Source: Adenanthera pavonina
Taxonomy: Eukaryota; Streptophyta; Magnoliopsida; Fabales; Fabaceae
DNA length: 64,000 nucleotides
Assembly (NCBI GenBank): GCA_026686845.1
Contig: JAIVEN010000015.1
Coordinates: 16,225,501 to 16,289,500, forward strand
Direction of reading: 5' to 3'
The translations under genes were made by a program, and so were the position numbers. Each line of letters starts with the position of its first letter. The first letter of the stretch is position 1. The notes beneath the pieces are model-generated. The model did no database searches and was not told the DNA's origin. It was given only the letters and a program-made list of their open reading frames with translations. This document shows, piece after piece, positions 1 through 10,900 of this stretch.

Positions 1-153
1 TCTATTTCTAAAATTAATATATTAAATATTTTTTTTATTTTATATGCTAAAACTTTAAATGAAGAATATAACAAAAAATGAAAAAAAAAGGGAAGAGAGT
101 ACTATTTCAATTACTTCAGTGGCATATATGAAGGGATAAGCATGAGCTATTAA

Positions 154-553
154 GGGTTTGTTTGATAGTATTTTTTAAAATAGTTTTTTTATTTTTAAAA
201 ATAGAAAAATAAAAAAAATTATTTAGTAAATCTATTTTTATAAATTATTTTAAAAAATAGAAAAATAAAAGAATAGAAAATTCAAAACATCTTTAAGATG
301 TTTTGTTGTTTTTATTTTAAAAAATACAAAAAAAGATGAAAAATACTCACCTCATTAATGGTAAAGTTATAAATTTTGAGTCACTCACCTCATTAATGGT
401 AAAATTATAAATTTTGAATAACTCATCTATCACTTATTAGTTATGATTTTGAGAATAATTATTCAAATAAATTTTTTTTTACTTTTAAAACTTATTCTCA
501 AAAATAATTTTATAAAATTATTTTAAAAATAATAAAACAGAAAATAGTGTACC
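154..553 (-). repeat. PIF/Harbinger-like MITE, copy 1 of a family of three
   Basis: The element is flanked by TTAA on both sides (150-153 and 554-557), fitting a TTA/TAA target-site duplication. Its left end reads GGGTTTGTTTGATAGTA and its right end, reverse-complemented, GGTACACTATTTTCTGTTTT. The reverse complement matches the elements at 4996-5352 and 47241-48219, including the shared internal block around 'CTCACCTCATTAATGG', which appears twice here (348-398). It has no coding capacity. Classification rests on the termini and the TSD. Confidence 0.6.
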
Positions 554-799
554 TTAAATCTATCATTGATAATATTTCCTTATAATAACGAGTGTAAATG
601 AGGAGGCATGCAGATTGCAGAGTATGAGAAGGGGATGCCTCCCCACAGACCAAGTTTCCCACCCCAACCACAACCCCCCCCCCCCCCCCAACCAACATAC
701 CACGCCCTTCTCCTTGTCCAAGAGGATGCAATTGGGGCTTGGGCTCCCTCCGCCCGTCTCCCAAATTTCCCCCAAAGTTTTTTCTTATTATCTTTTGCT
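554..799. other. Non-coding spacer with poly-C tract
   Basis: I see no gene here. A homopolymer run of C at about 676-690 lies in a locally C-rich stretch. Short open frames over this stretch are low-complexity Pro/Gly runs and are not credible proteins. Confidence 0.5.
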
Positions 800-1365
800 T
801 ATTTTGAAATCAATTAAATATTCTTTTACTATGAATTTAAATATAAAGGTTTTTTTTTATTGAAAGGTTTTAAGAAATTTTAATATATATATATATATAT
901 ATACACACACATACATACGCATACCCGTATTTTTCAATATAGAGATTAATATATTTAGACCAACATAATTCTTTTAGAATAAATAATATTTTTTTAATAT
1001 TTTATATAATTTGACTTGTGTTAAATTGGGTGTTTTGTTTTGTGACATAATTTTTTGTTGTTGGCCAAAGGAATTGCGTGTCTTTGTATTGTCACATAAT
1101 TTTTTAAGTATCTTTTGTTTTTTTTTTAAATCAGTTAAATATTTTTTTACAATGAATTGAATTTAGACATAAATTTTTTAGAAAATTTAATATATATATA
1201 TATATATATACACATACACGCGCACAAAGTTTTTTAATATAGAGATTAATATATTTAGACCAACATAATTTTTTATAATAAATTATATTTTTAAATATTT
1301 TATATAATTTGATTCGTGCTAAATTACGTGTTTTGTTTAGTGACATAATTTTTTTTATTTTTAAA
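800..1365. repeat. Tandem duplication, about 300-bp period, with AT microsatellites
   Basis: Two adjacent diverged copies (about 800-1060 and 1100-1365) share the block beginning AGAGATTAATATATTTAGAC, at 941 and again at 1241, exactly 300 bp apart. Each copy contains an (AT)n run (about 884-902 and 1192-1210) followed by an AC-rich stretch. No gene is seen. The repeat has diverged by many substitutions and small indels, so it is not recent. Confidence 0.75.
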
Positions 1366-1568
1366 ATTATTGGATCCAATTAAATTATTGCGTCCCAAGT
1401 ATACCTTTCGTTGCATAGGGAGGCACTCTCTAGTTAGAAAATAACTGGAACATGGAAGGAATCGAAAAATAAAATAAAGAATGATAAGGCTGATTTTTGA
1501 GGGTGAGGGGACAAGAAGCAACGGAGTAAATAGAAGTTTAAATTACAGGAAGTAGAGCTATTAAATAA

Positions 1569-2063
1569 TTAAGCATGGGGTGAATTTGCGATATGATGGT
1601 CCATTTTGGCAGCCATGCGTTGCAGGCCACGATCGTATTTGGCGACCAAATCCTGCAGCACCCGGCCGTCGATAGGATCGAGGGAGAAATGCCACTCTAT
1701 GAGGGATCCGTCTTGGCCGTCGGCAACGAAGGGCGACACCTTCATCGTCGACATGTAGGAGTTGAAGCCGATGTTGCTGTCCATAATCTCGTAGATGAGG
1801 GTGCGTTCATCGTGATCGATGGCCAGGAGCCTCTCCTTTGACCAGCTGACGGCTTGATCGGAAGGGATGGAGAAGCCGGAGCAGAATCGGATGCAGCCGG
1901 GTTCGGAGTTGGAGCCGTGAATGCCGTAGCAGGTGGCCAGCGTGAGGAACCATTTGTGAAGGTTGAAGAAGTCCTTCACCAGCTCCCATGTCTGCTCGGC
2001 CGACGCGTTTCTTAGCGTTGCGGATACCTTCCCTTCCCATTTCTCCTTCGAATCTTTCTCCAT
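1569..2063 (-). CDS. Lachrymatory-factor-synthase-like / SRPBCC (Bet v1-fold) protein
   Basis: An intronless 164-residue frame. Its sequence follows the plant lachrymatory-factor-synthase-like branch of the polyketide cyclase/START superfamily: an N-terminal KWEGKVSA strand, a 'W.LVKDFFNLHKW' helix, then 'CYGIHGSNSEPGCIRF', the central 'LIYEIMDSNIGFNSY' strand, 'LIEWHFSLDP' and a long C-terminal amphipathic helix. Family members are cup-shaped proteins that bind small hydrophobic ligands. Onion LFS acts on a sulfenic acid, but the eudicot relatives mostly have no assigned substrate. An upstream in-frame ATG at 2078 would add five residues. I prefer 2063 because family members start just before the K-W-E-G motif. 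Length is normal for the fold and there are no lesions. Enzymatic activity cannot be inferred from sequence alone. Confidence 0.85.
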   Translation of the reverse strand: MEKDSKEKWEGKVSATLRNASAEQTWELVKDFFNLHKWFLTLATCYGIHGSNSEPGCIRFCSGFSIPSDQAVSWSKERLLAIDHDERTLIYEIMDSNIGFNSYMSTMKVSPFVADGQDGSLIEWHFSLDPIDGRVLQDLVAKYDRGLQRMAAKMDHHIANSPHA

Positions 2064-3068
2064 CCTTGAAAGCCACAAGACAAGGGTCTCTTGCCCTCAA
2101 TTCTCAATTCAAAGCCAAATGGGAAAAAACCAAGTCCTGATTTGATGAATAAAAGTCCCAGACAAATTACATAAGTATACAATATTACATAAAACTAAAA
2201 GAGATTATGGCGAAAATTCATCATGTTTTTACCAAAAATATTGTAACAAAAAAACAGAATTTCTTAAATAAAAATGACGAAAAATTATAGATATTAAAAA
2301 AAATATATTATTATTTTCTCCGATTTTATTCCTCTTTTGGCTTCCATTCACCCCGTGCCATGCATGCATATCAAAGATAAACATTCATTTTAAGGTAAAT
2401 ATTAATAACAAAAATAAATATTATGAAATGCATTATCATAGTCATCATATGTATATATAATGAACACTAGCCGTCCAGACAAGGGAAAAAGGGCCCCACC
2501 CTCCCCTCTTGTGTAACCACATCGCCCCATATGTGAGAAGATGGATGGTGCAGTCGTCCATTAATTGTTTGTCATGGATAGGCTCTCTGCTAAATATGAA
2601 TATCCCTTTGAAAGTTGTTGAATTTGGTAGATGCATGTGCCTAGCTAATATATTAATGCGTCCATACAGCATGCCTTTCGGCTGGATCCAAAATAAAATA
2701 TTGCACCCACCATGCTGACCTCCTTGGTTTAGTTTTATTCCCCGGAATAAATAAATATCTAATCAAAACTAGAATAAATGAATAATCCCCCCTGTATTTG
2801 CAAGGAGAAGGGGGTTCTTTTTTTTTTCTTATGATAATAAAAAAAATATTAGTGAAAGACACAAAATCCCATGTGTACAGTAAAATAATAATGAAAATAT
2901 GATTTTCCTTTTATTACATGTATTGATTCAATCCCATACACACCGTATGATAAAAATATATTTTCTATGTTAATATACTAGATTTACATTTTATTACACA
3001 AACAAATAATTCTGACTAGACCGGACTGTGTACAATACACAAAATTAGGAAGTGTGGGGGGGGGGGTA
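2064..3068. other. Intergenic, upstream of the LFS-like gene
   Basis: AT-rich non-coding DNA that should contain the promoter of the minus-strand LFS-like gene. No ORF here has recognisable homology. I could not single out a TATA box with confidence. Confidence 0.4.
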
Positions 3069-3480
3069 TACTTTTTTTTTTTATGTCATTACTGATAGCA
3101 AAACTAATACAAGAAGGAGTCTAGAGAAACGAAACAACCACCAGTAGTAAGGACAACGAAGAGGGCAAAGAAAACAAACTAAAAACCAAAAAAAAAAAAA
3201 AACACTGAAGTACACCTAATTAACAAATAGCAAACAAATAGAAGTGTGCCAAGGCCCTCACTTATGTGCTGTAGTGAATCTGGACATATAGAGTCGCTGG
3301 CATCAAGCAAGAGAAAATAACATACCCACCCTTTTGGGTCCACACCCATTGAAATTGAAGCAAAGGCTGCCAAACAATTTGCAGCTTCATTACCTTCCCT
3401 TCCTGCCGCATGCTTAATTTTCCAATTAAAAGGATACACAACTGTTTGACACCCAAATTCACCTCTAAATTAAAACTCAT
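3069..3480 (-). mobile_element. LINE (L1-type) 3' remnant with RNase H-like end
   Basis: On the minus strand the frame at about 3439-3320 reads FNWKIKHAAGREGNEAANCLA. This matches the C-terminal signature of the RNase H-like domain of plant non-LTR retrotransposons (hydrophobic-x-H-x-x-REGN-x-x-A-x-x-LA). It is followed by a short 3' UTR and then by a T run on the plus strand at about 3068-3083, which is a poly(A) tail for a minus-strand element. Everything upstream (endonuclease, RT) is missing, so this is a 5'-truncated insertion. Another A run at 3188-3203 adds local low complexity. Confidence 0.6.
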
Positions 3481-3483
3481 TAA

Positions 3484-4120
3484 ACTTCATATCAACCAAA
3501 AATAATCACATCCCAGGCAATCGGCAAAATGTATATATGCATCGCTAACCAGAGATTCAAACAAAGTCATACAGACATTGCTAATTATAAGTTCTATATA
3601 GACATATATAACTGCTGCCAAAAATGTATATATATATATATAGACATATATAGCCATCATCTGCTTTGTAATCATTTTCTAACACGTAATTATGTGAAGT
3701 TTTATTTGTCATTTTAGTAAAACTCACATTTATGTTTATCATTATACTATGTGTCAAGCACAAGTGTAATGAAATAAATAAACGCAACCAAGCGTAAAAT
3801 TGACTAAAAAAATATCACAAAAAAGAAAGAAGTTGACTAGAAGTTCTTAACAGCCTAGTTAGTCCAGTTATTAATAGTTTTCGTCATTAATGTTGAAGAA
3901 AAATAATACATAAACGATGTCTAGTAATGTAATTTACATGACTGACATCAGACATGCAAGATGGAGATGGGGCCTAGGTGACTTATTTTCTTTGCCATTA
4001 TCTCACATTTAATGTGGCAGGAGGATTAACTAGACGTCATTTTTGTGTCCAGCACGAATGGTTTACTTGATCTTCCAACCGACAACATATTGCGTATCTT
4101 AATGTAATTTCTCCTCTTAA
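3484..4120. other. Intergenic, no gene seen
   Basis: AT-rich DNA with TA-type microsatellite stretches (about 3625-3655). No supported gene or element boundary. Confidence 0.4.
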
Positions 4121-4270
4121 ACTTTGTTTGGGATGAGAGAAAAATAGAGAACAAAAAATACTAAAAAATAAAATAAAAATAAATCTAAATAAGAGGGTAT
4201 TTAAATTGCTTCTTGTTTTCTTCTCAAATTTTTTTCTCCCTCTTATTTTTTTCTCATTCAAACGAAAAGT
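4121..4270. repeat. Short PIF/Harbinger-like MITE
   Basis: A 150-bp element flanked by TAA (4118-4120 and 4271-4273). The left end is ACTTTGTTTGGGATGAGA and the reverse-complemented right end ACTTTTCGTTTGAATGAGA, so the imperfect terminal repeats include the TTTG pattern common to Tourist-like elements. Non-coding. Confidence 0.55.
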
Positions 4271-4649
4271 TAATTAGATGTAGTCATTCAAACAAATATC
4301 ACAACAACCAAACAAACTAACAAACAAAAAGGAATATATCATTCAATGGTGTCTTAATAACCTTTCTTAATAAAATAACATTCATTTTGTGATGTCATGT
4401 TCCACGAAAATCACGAGAATGGTTCTCATTAAATCTCAGCCCTCAAATTCATCGTCACCTTGTATAGTTTAACTGATGGAATGGAAACCACTCTATTATT
4501 AAAATCTCACAAATCCAAATCGAATACATCTATGCTTTTCATATAACCTATCTTAATCTTGGGTGATTTCTTATTTTCATCACTCGTCCGTATTTAGTAA
4601 GGAAAAAAAAATCCAAATCAAATAGAAGAGAATGAAGTTTTCAAGTATT

Positions 4650-4960
4650 TTTTTTTTTTAGTAAGGAGAATGGCAGTTAAGGAGGACACTCCCAGAACCA
4701 CCGGCTGGACACCAAAGTTCAGCTACTGAGGGATCCATCTTGTATCTTTGGTCACCTCTAAGAATAGTTACCTTAGGCTTTAGGAATAAGTCAGTCACTG
4801 AACACCCATCAGGACTTATTGATTATTTCTGGGCAGTGAGAGATCTCCCTATAATGGAGTTACCACCAACGCAGGACTTGAACAGTCAAGGGGAGACTCA
4901 AGCCTGTCACCATGGGGAGTAAGAGCCTTTGTTAGGATCTCAAGATCACTTGTGTCAATC
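4650..4960 (-). mobile_element. Probable tRNA-derived SINE or other short retroposon
   Basis: A moderately GC-balanced block in AT-rich surroundings. It ends, on the minus strand, in an A run (plus-strand T run at about 4651-4661). Read on the minus strand, the sequence near 4880 contains TGTTCAAGTCCTGC, resembling a Pol III B box (GGTTCGANTCC). This lies near the 5' side, as expected for a tRNA-derived SINE. No clear A box or target-site duplication could be fixed. A truncated LINE 3' end is the main alternative. Confidence 0.35.
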
Positions 4961-4995
4961 CATGTCGGCAGTTTCCAAGTATTTATAAAGTTTAA

Positions 4996-5352
4996 GGGCC
5001 TGTTTGACAGTATTTTCTATTTTCTTGTTTTCAACACAGTTTTATAAAAACTGTTTTCGAGAATAAGTTTTGAAAACAAAAAAACAAAAAAATCTGCTTG
5101 AATAATTGTTCTCAAAATCATAACTAGTAAGTGATAGATGAGTTATTTAAAATTTATAACTTTACCATCAATGAGGTAGGTTTTTTTCACCTTTTCTTTT
5201 ATTTTCTAGAACAAAAACTACAAAACAACTTAAATATGTTCTGAGTTTTCCGTTCTTTTATTTTTTTGTTTCTCAGAACAGTTTATAAAAAATAGGTTTA
5301 TCAAATAAATATTTTTATTTTTCTATTTTTAAAAATTGCACCAAACATGCCC
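4996..5352 (+). repeat. PIF/Harbinger-like MITE, copy 2 (best preserved)
   Basis: A 357-bp element flanked by TAA on both sides (4993-4995 and 5353-5355). Termini are GGGCCTGTTTGACAGT and, reverse-complemented, GGGCATGTTTGGTGCA. The interior contains a long region able to fold back on itself: AGAACAAAAACTACAAAAC and the GTTTTCGAGAATAAG / TTCTCAAAATCATAAC blocks. It is the same family as 154-553 (inverted) and 47241-48219. Non-coding. Confidence 0.7.
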
Positions 5353-5355
5353 TAA

Positions 5356-6103
5356 ATATTTTTCTGGTTTCTACACTTGCATTTGACGCGCGAAAAGCCT
5401 CTCACCCAAGCGTGGCCTAGTTTGCTTCAGCAGCCCGATTAACAAATGCTAATGGGCTTTTCACACAAGGGAGGCCCAGAGACCCTGAAGGACAACTGTG
5501 TGAGGCGGGCCTTTATGAGATCGGATTTGGGAAGGAGTTTCCATTGGAGTCATATTCAATTCGTCAACTTCATTGACAGGCCCAAAACCTCAAAAAAAAA
5601 ACAACCCAACAAGATGCGACACAGTCAACGCTTCGTTAAACATAGTATTGTAAGTTCAATTATTGATTATATATATGAAAAATATTTTATTAAAAGAGAA
5701 AAAACCCACTTTGATGAATTTTTCAAAGATACTAGTCTTGGATTAAGGATACTCATAATATTAAAAAAAAATTTCAATAAAATAATTAGTCTTTTTGTTT
5801 TTTAATAAGAAAGAGGGCAATAGCCCAAATATTAGCCTAAATTAAAAGGTTGGGATATTAATCCCAACATGTGTCCACGATTTGGAGCGCATAAATGGTA
5901 TGACTATTTAAACAAGATCCCATTTCTATTTGGGATATTTGAATTATCACTGTTATTGAGTGCGAGGAATAAAGTCGCCTACAAAGACAATAAACTTCTC
6001 CTGATATATTTCGAATTACATCCGTATAGATCTGATTATTCTTCTATTAATAAAAAATTGAATTGAAAATATAGAAGGAAAGGGTGGGTTCATGAATTAT
6101 TAA
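5356..6103. other. Intergenic, no recognised gene
   Basis: Contains open frames of 119 residues (5446-5805, +) and 65 residues (5869-6066, +), neither with a recognisable domain. The first has no family-like composition and runs into AT-rich sequence. I do not call either as a gene. Confidence 0.35.
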
Positions 6104-6678
6104 GGGTCCGCTTGGTTTTCAATTAGTTAAAAATGAGTTTTGGTAGAATTGATTTTGTAACGTAGTTATGATAAAAATTGGTTTTGGACTAACGTGTTTA
6201 TGTTTGGATAATTTATTTAAAAATTGATTTTGATAAAACTCATAATTTTTCTCTAAATTGAGTTTAAGCTCTATCCCATGATTAATTTAATTTACTTGAA
6301 CTAAAATTTAATCTGCATTTATTTAATTGAGAACATAATATATCTGATATAATATTTTCTTCTAGGTTATTATCTATGAAAATTAAAATTTTGAAGAAAC
6401 ATTTTAGTAAATAGATAGGATAAATTTTATGAAAATTTTATTTTTCTATTTTTTCTTATTTTTATTATTCTATTTTTATCTGATTTTAAAATAAATACAG
6501 ATAAAAATAAAGAATCATCACGCAAAAGTTGCTCTCATACTGCTTCTTCAAAACCTCCATTTTGCACCCAAACCCATTCTTAAATAGAAAAGTCAAAATA
6601 TGCCAAACATACCCAATTCTTTATCAATCTTGGTTTTGGCCCCAAATCAAGGTTGGAGTAGTGAATCCAAACAGTTCC
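6104..6678. repeat. PIF/Harbinger-like MITE
   Basis: A 575-bp element flanked by TAA (6101-6103 and 6679-6681). Ends are GGGTCCGCTTGGTTTTCA and, reverse-complemented, GGAACTGTTTGGATTCAC, an imperfect terminal inverted repeat. The interior is AT-rich and non-coding. It differs internally from the 4996-5352 family. Confidence 0.55.
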
Positions 6679-6681
6679 TAA

Positions 6682-7945
6682 GTAATTGTATTTTTATTAT
6701 TAGGGCAATTGTATTTCTAAAATCATAAAAATAAATAACATTGAGACAACCTGTTTGACTTTTTTTTTTCTTTTGGGTCAAGACCCGTTTAGGCTTTAGT
6801 GCACAACGTATATACACAAAATTGACATTAGTTTCCTGTCGAACCATGAAACTTAATTAATCGTATTTCTATTAGTTAAAAATGTATGACTCATAATAAT
6901 ACACATTATTTAAGAGTATAAATCTAAAAGGAAAACTCATCTAAAAATACTAGCCCATTAGGCCAAAATTGACTAGATTTTAACTTGCTCATTTGGTGAG
7001 ACTTCTCAATTTGAAATTCATGAACATATCAATTTAATAAATGATATTTAAACACATTAATAAAATTCATAACAAATCATATTGTTGGGGAAAATTTTTT
7101 CATGAATCACTATCAATTAATTGCCATAAGAAAAAAAATTTCATGAACCATAAACGGTAAATAATTTTATAAATCCCTGCAGAAAATAATTTTATAAAAC
7201 TACTAATAAATTTTGTAACGTATCATTTATAAAGCTTCATGCAATAAAAGTATTTTTTTATATTATGTTCTATTTTTATGAAATGTAAATATCATGAAAA
7301 TATGTATTTTAATTTTACATGCATTGTGGACTTTAGACACGAAAACACATGACATGAAAAACTTTATTTGACTTGTTAGTGTTTCATGGATATAATTCAA
7401 AGTTAGGAGATCAGTAACAAGAGAGAGATTAAAAACAAGATGGTGAATGCAGATCGAATGGTTTATGAGCCCATAATTGATTTGGATGAGATGAATGGGA
7501 GCTTCAAAATTTTAAAAGCAAGATCGTAAATTTGAACCGACATGCAAAGAATAAAGGCCCGTTATCTTTTGTTTCTCCTCCCCAAGATCCCCAATCACTG
7601 ATGCATTTGCTTAGAAAAATTAAGAGAAATTACAGTTACAGAGAAAATCCAAACCAAATTTGCATGTCAGCTTCTTTCTTTCTCTCTTTACCTATCTCTA
7701 TCTCTGTACTAGAAATCTAGAATCCCTATCTTTTCATTTCCCTCCACAGATCTCTAAAATTCCCTCTCACCGAAGCTCGATAATTTAATTTCTCGATCGT
7801 CTCTGTTATCTTTTATCGCCGAGACATTTTCCCTTCTGTTCCTACTACTTCCTATGCACTCATCAATTTTCAGCCGACGATTCTAGAACCTTCATGAATC
7901 TTCTGCACATAGGGCTCTCCCTCTTCATGGGCCAACACCCTTACG
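6682..7945. promoter_or_regulatory. Intergenic plus presumed promoter/5' UTR of the MUT9-like kinase
   Basis: No gene is seen. The stretch at about 7665-7860 is a CT-rich run (TTTCTTTCTCTCTTTACC and further pyrimidine tracts) directly upstream of the kinase start codon, typical of plant 5' untranslated leaders. No single TATA element could be assigned. Confidence 0.4.
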
Positions 7946-10900
7946 ATGCCTGAACTGCGTAGCATAGCACGCAGAAACCGGGCATTAGATAATTCAAACC
8001 CAAGTCCGATTACACTACCCGATAAGCCCACGGTAAGAACTCGCCAGAGAAGAACCACCGCGCAGAATACGAGAAATCGGAAGCAGAAGAACGCGATCGC
8101 AGCTGATGAAACAAATAATATTGTAAATAAGAACGTCAGTGCCGTTCCTTTCACCGGGACATTGAAAAGCGAGGAGGAAGGACAAGCGCCTGACGCCCCG
8201 GTGAGGGTTTCGAGACAGAAAGTTGGGGAAAAAGCCATGGATGAGTACGACAGCGGTGGTCGAAGCCCCGATAAGGCCCCGGCGGCCGAAGACGAGGGCA
8301 GCACAGCTCCCCTTCCTGAGAAGGTGGTTTTGGTTTCATGATTTTCTTTTTCTCTTCCTTAATTATGTAATATTTGGATGACGGGATTGTTCAAGGAGGT
8401 CATGGACAACAACTGTGTTTCTTCTTTTTTTGAGTTCCGAAGACATGCACAAGTTATGGGTCTAAAACATAAAGGTCTGCCTTGGCTCATCTGGGCCTGT
8501 AAGGCAGCTTTTCTCCGTCTCTCTGCGAGGTTCCATTTGGGATGGATTCCAAAGTATTTCTATACTTGTGGGAAAGTGCGAGATGTTCTTTCTTTTAGTT
8601 TTCCTTTTATTTTCTATAATATTGTTCTTCTGCTTGCTTGCATATAATGAAATGCGAGAAAAAGTGGTTTAGTAATCTTGTAGACTGATGGCTTTAGTGC
8701 ACCGGTGTATGGTAAGTAGTGCAATCGCACTCAACATGGTTCTGTTTGGTATTGAATTTTATTTTACCTTTTTTTTTCAGTCGTTTTATTCTGAGTTCTG
8801 CGTCAGATTTTGCAACAGAGCATACCCAAATCATGAATATATGTTACCATTTTGATATGTATTGAACATGAATCTTTTTTTTTTCTTTGGCCTTCTTTAT
8901 AACAGGTCCAGGTTGGTGGTTCTCCACTATACAGAGTCGATAGAAAATTAGGGAAAGGAGGATTTGGACAGGTCTACGTTGGCAGGCGTGTAGGAACTGC
9001 AAATTGTAATGAACGAACTGGGCCTGGAGCTGTTGAAGTATGGCATTAGTGTGTCCATTTGTGTTCATTTTACTTTCACATCCTGGATTCTGTTATTTAC
9101 ATATTTGTCCAATCATTGTAGGTAGCCTTAAAGTTTGAGCATAGAAGTAGCAAAGGGTGTAATTATGGTCCGCCATATGAGTGGCAGGTTTACAAGTAAG
9201 TCACCCATCTTTTCTTTAAGTCGGCTGGAGTCTATACCTATCAGGCATGGATGAAGAATTTTTAATGCATCTAAAACATTTCTTTGGAGGAGGAATATGA
9301 TAATTTTTGAAAGCATATATGGTCATTGATATTAGTATATCTGGGCGCTATCAGTAAAAATTAAAATGTATCATATCTATATTTATGTTGTGTAATATTA
9401 TACAGAATTGGATTTATGGTTAAATAAATGTAAGAATTTGAGTTTTCTGTAATTTTTTTGACTCTAGATCCTTTTCCATGTGCTTGAGGGCATTATTGAA
9501 TTTCAATGCATATTTGGTGTGTTGGCATTTCTATATGTTTGAAGTAGTTAAAAATGTTTTGGTGGGGGAAAGAAGGGGAGATGGGTTAGACACTGGTGAC
9601 TGGTCAGTGTGCTCTACATATATCTAGTGTGGATGTGGCTGCAAACTGCCTATATTTGGGCTGACTAAGATTCACTGATTCAATCAATGTCTTATGGTTT
9701 TTACTGCCATCTGTTCCATTATTTTTACAGTGCATTAGGTGGTAGTCATGGAGTTCCACGAGTTCATTACAAGGGGCGTCAAGGTGACTACTATGTCATG
9801 GTATGTAGTCTGGATTCATATTCTGTGATGAAAGGGTGTTGGCTTGTGGTTGTTTTTGAATGTAGCAATAACCTTGTACTGCATCTAGGTCATGGATATG
9901 CTCGGCCCCAGTCTATGGGATGTATGGAATAACAATTCACACACGTAAGTATCTCTGATCGTGTAGCAAAACATAATGGTTCCTACTTTTTTTTAATGTT
10001 GCAGTTAATATTACGCAACTGACCTTTACTTCCTCATTTTTGGCTTTAGGATGTCTACAGAAATGGTGGCATGTATTGCAATTGAGGCTATCTCCATATT
10101 AGAGAAGATGCATTCCAGAGGGTGATATCCTGATTTCGTTTATCTTTTGCATGATTGACTCTTTCCCCCTCTAAATATATTGGAAACGCAATAGTGCTTG
10201 ATTAGTCCATATATTAACACTTAGTCTAGTTAGTGGCCAGGCTGCTGTCACTGCATGTTAACATTTAGGTTTTTTCTCTATAGAGCATGTTAGAGACGTG
10301 ATCAATCATTTGCTATTGCCTTTTGGTGGCATGATGAAATAGTAATGTGGTTTGTACCTCTAACTAAGCAACATGTAAATTAAATGATTTAGGAAGTAGA
10401 TACTGGTAAAGATGAAACTGTCGCATAATTTGGGTATTTGGTTAACTTACGGGCAATTATTTTCTGTCTCTTCATGGAAACCGGTATTATATTGATCTCA
10501 GTTGTTGCATAGAATAACTGACATGCTCCTGTCCATATTGCAGATACGTGCATGGTGATGTGAAACCTGAGAATTTTCTGCTTGGCCCCCCTGGAACTCC
10601 TGATGAGAAAAAGCTTTTTCTGGTTGATCTTGGATTAGGTAAATATACCACCCGACCCTTGAAATTTTGGTGCTTCCATTGGCAACGTAGATGTGGTAAA
10701 ATTTTTGTTATTTGTCTACTCCCCCTACTCCCACAATACAGCAACCAGGTGGCGTGATAATTCAACTGGTCTTCATGTTGAGTATGATCAACGGCCAGAT
10801 GTATTCAGGTGAAGTTTATTTAGTTTATCTCAATCTGCTTAATGAACCTGGGGTTTCTGTCTGATGGTGTCTTGGTATATTTCTTATTCTTTCAACAGAG

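Noticed and set aside
510..863. Overlapping open frames around the poly-C tract
   Set aside because: They are homopolymer-driven Pro or Gly runs without start-context or domain support.
5446..6066. Open frames of 119 and 65 residues between MITEs
   Set aside because: No recognisable domain; composition drifts to AT-driven Lys/Ile/Phe. Possible relic, but nothing to support a gene call.
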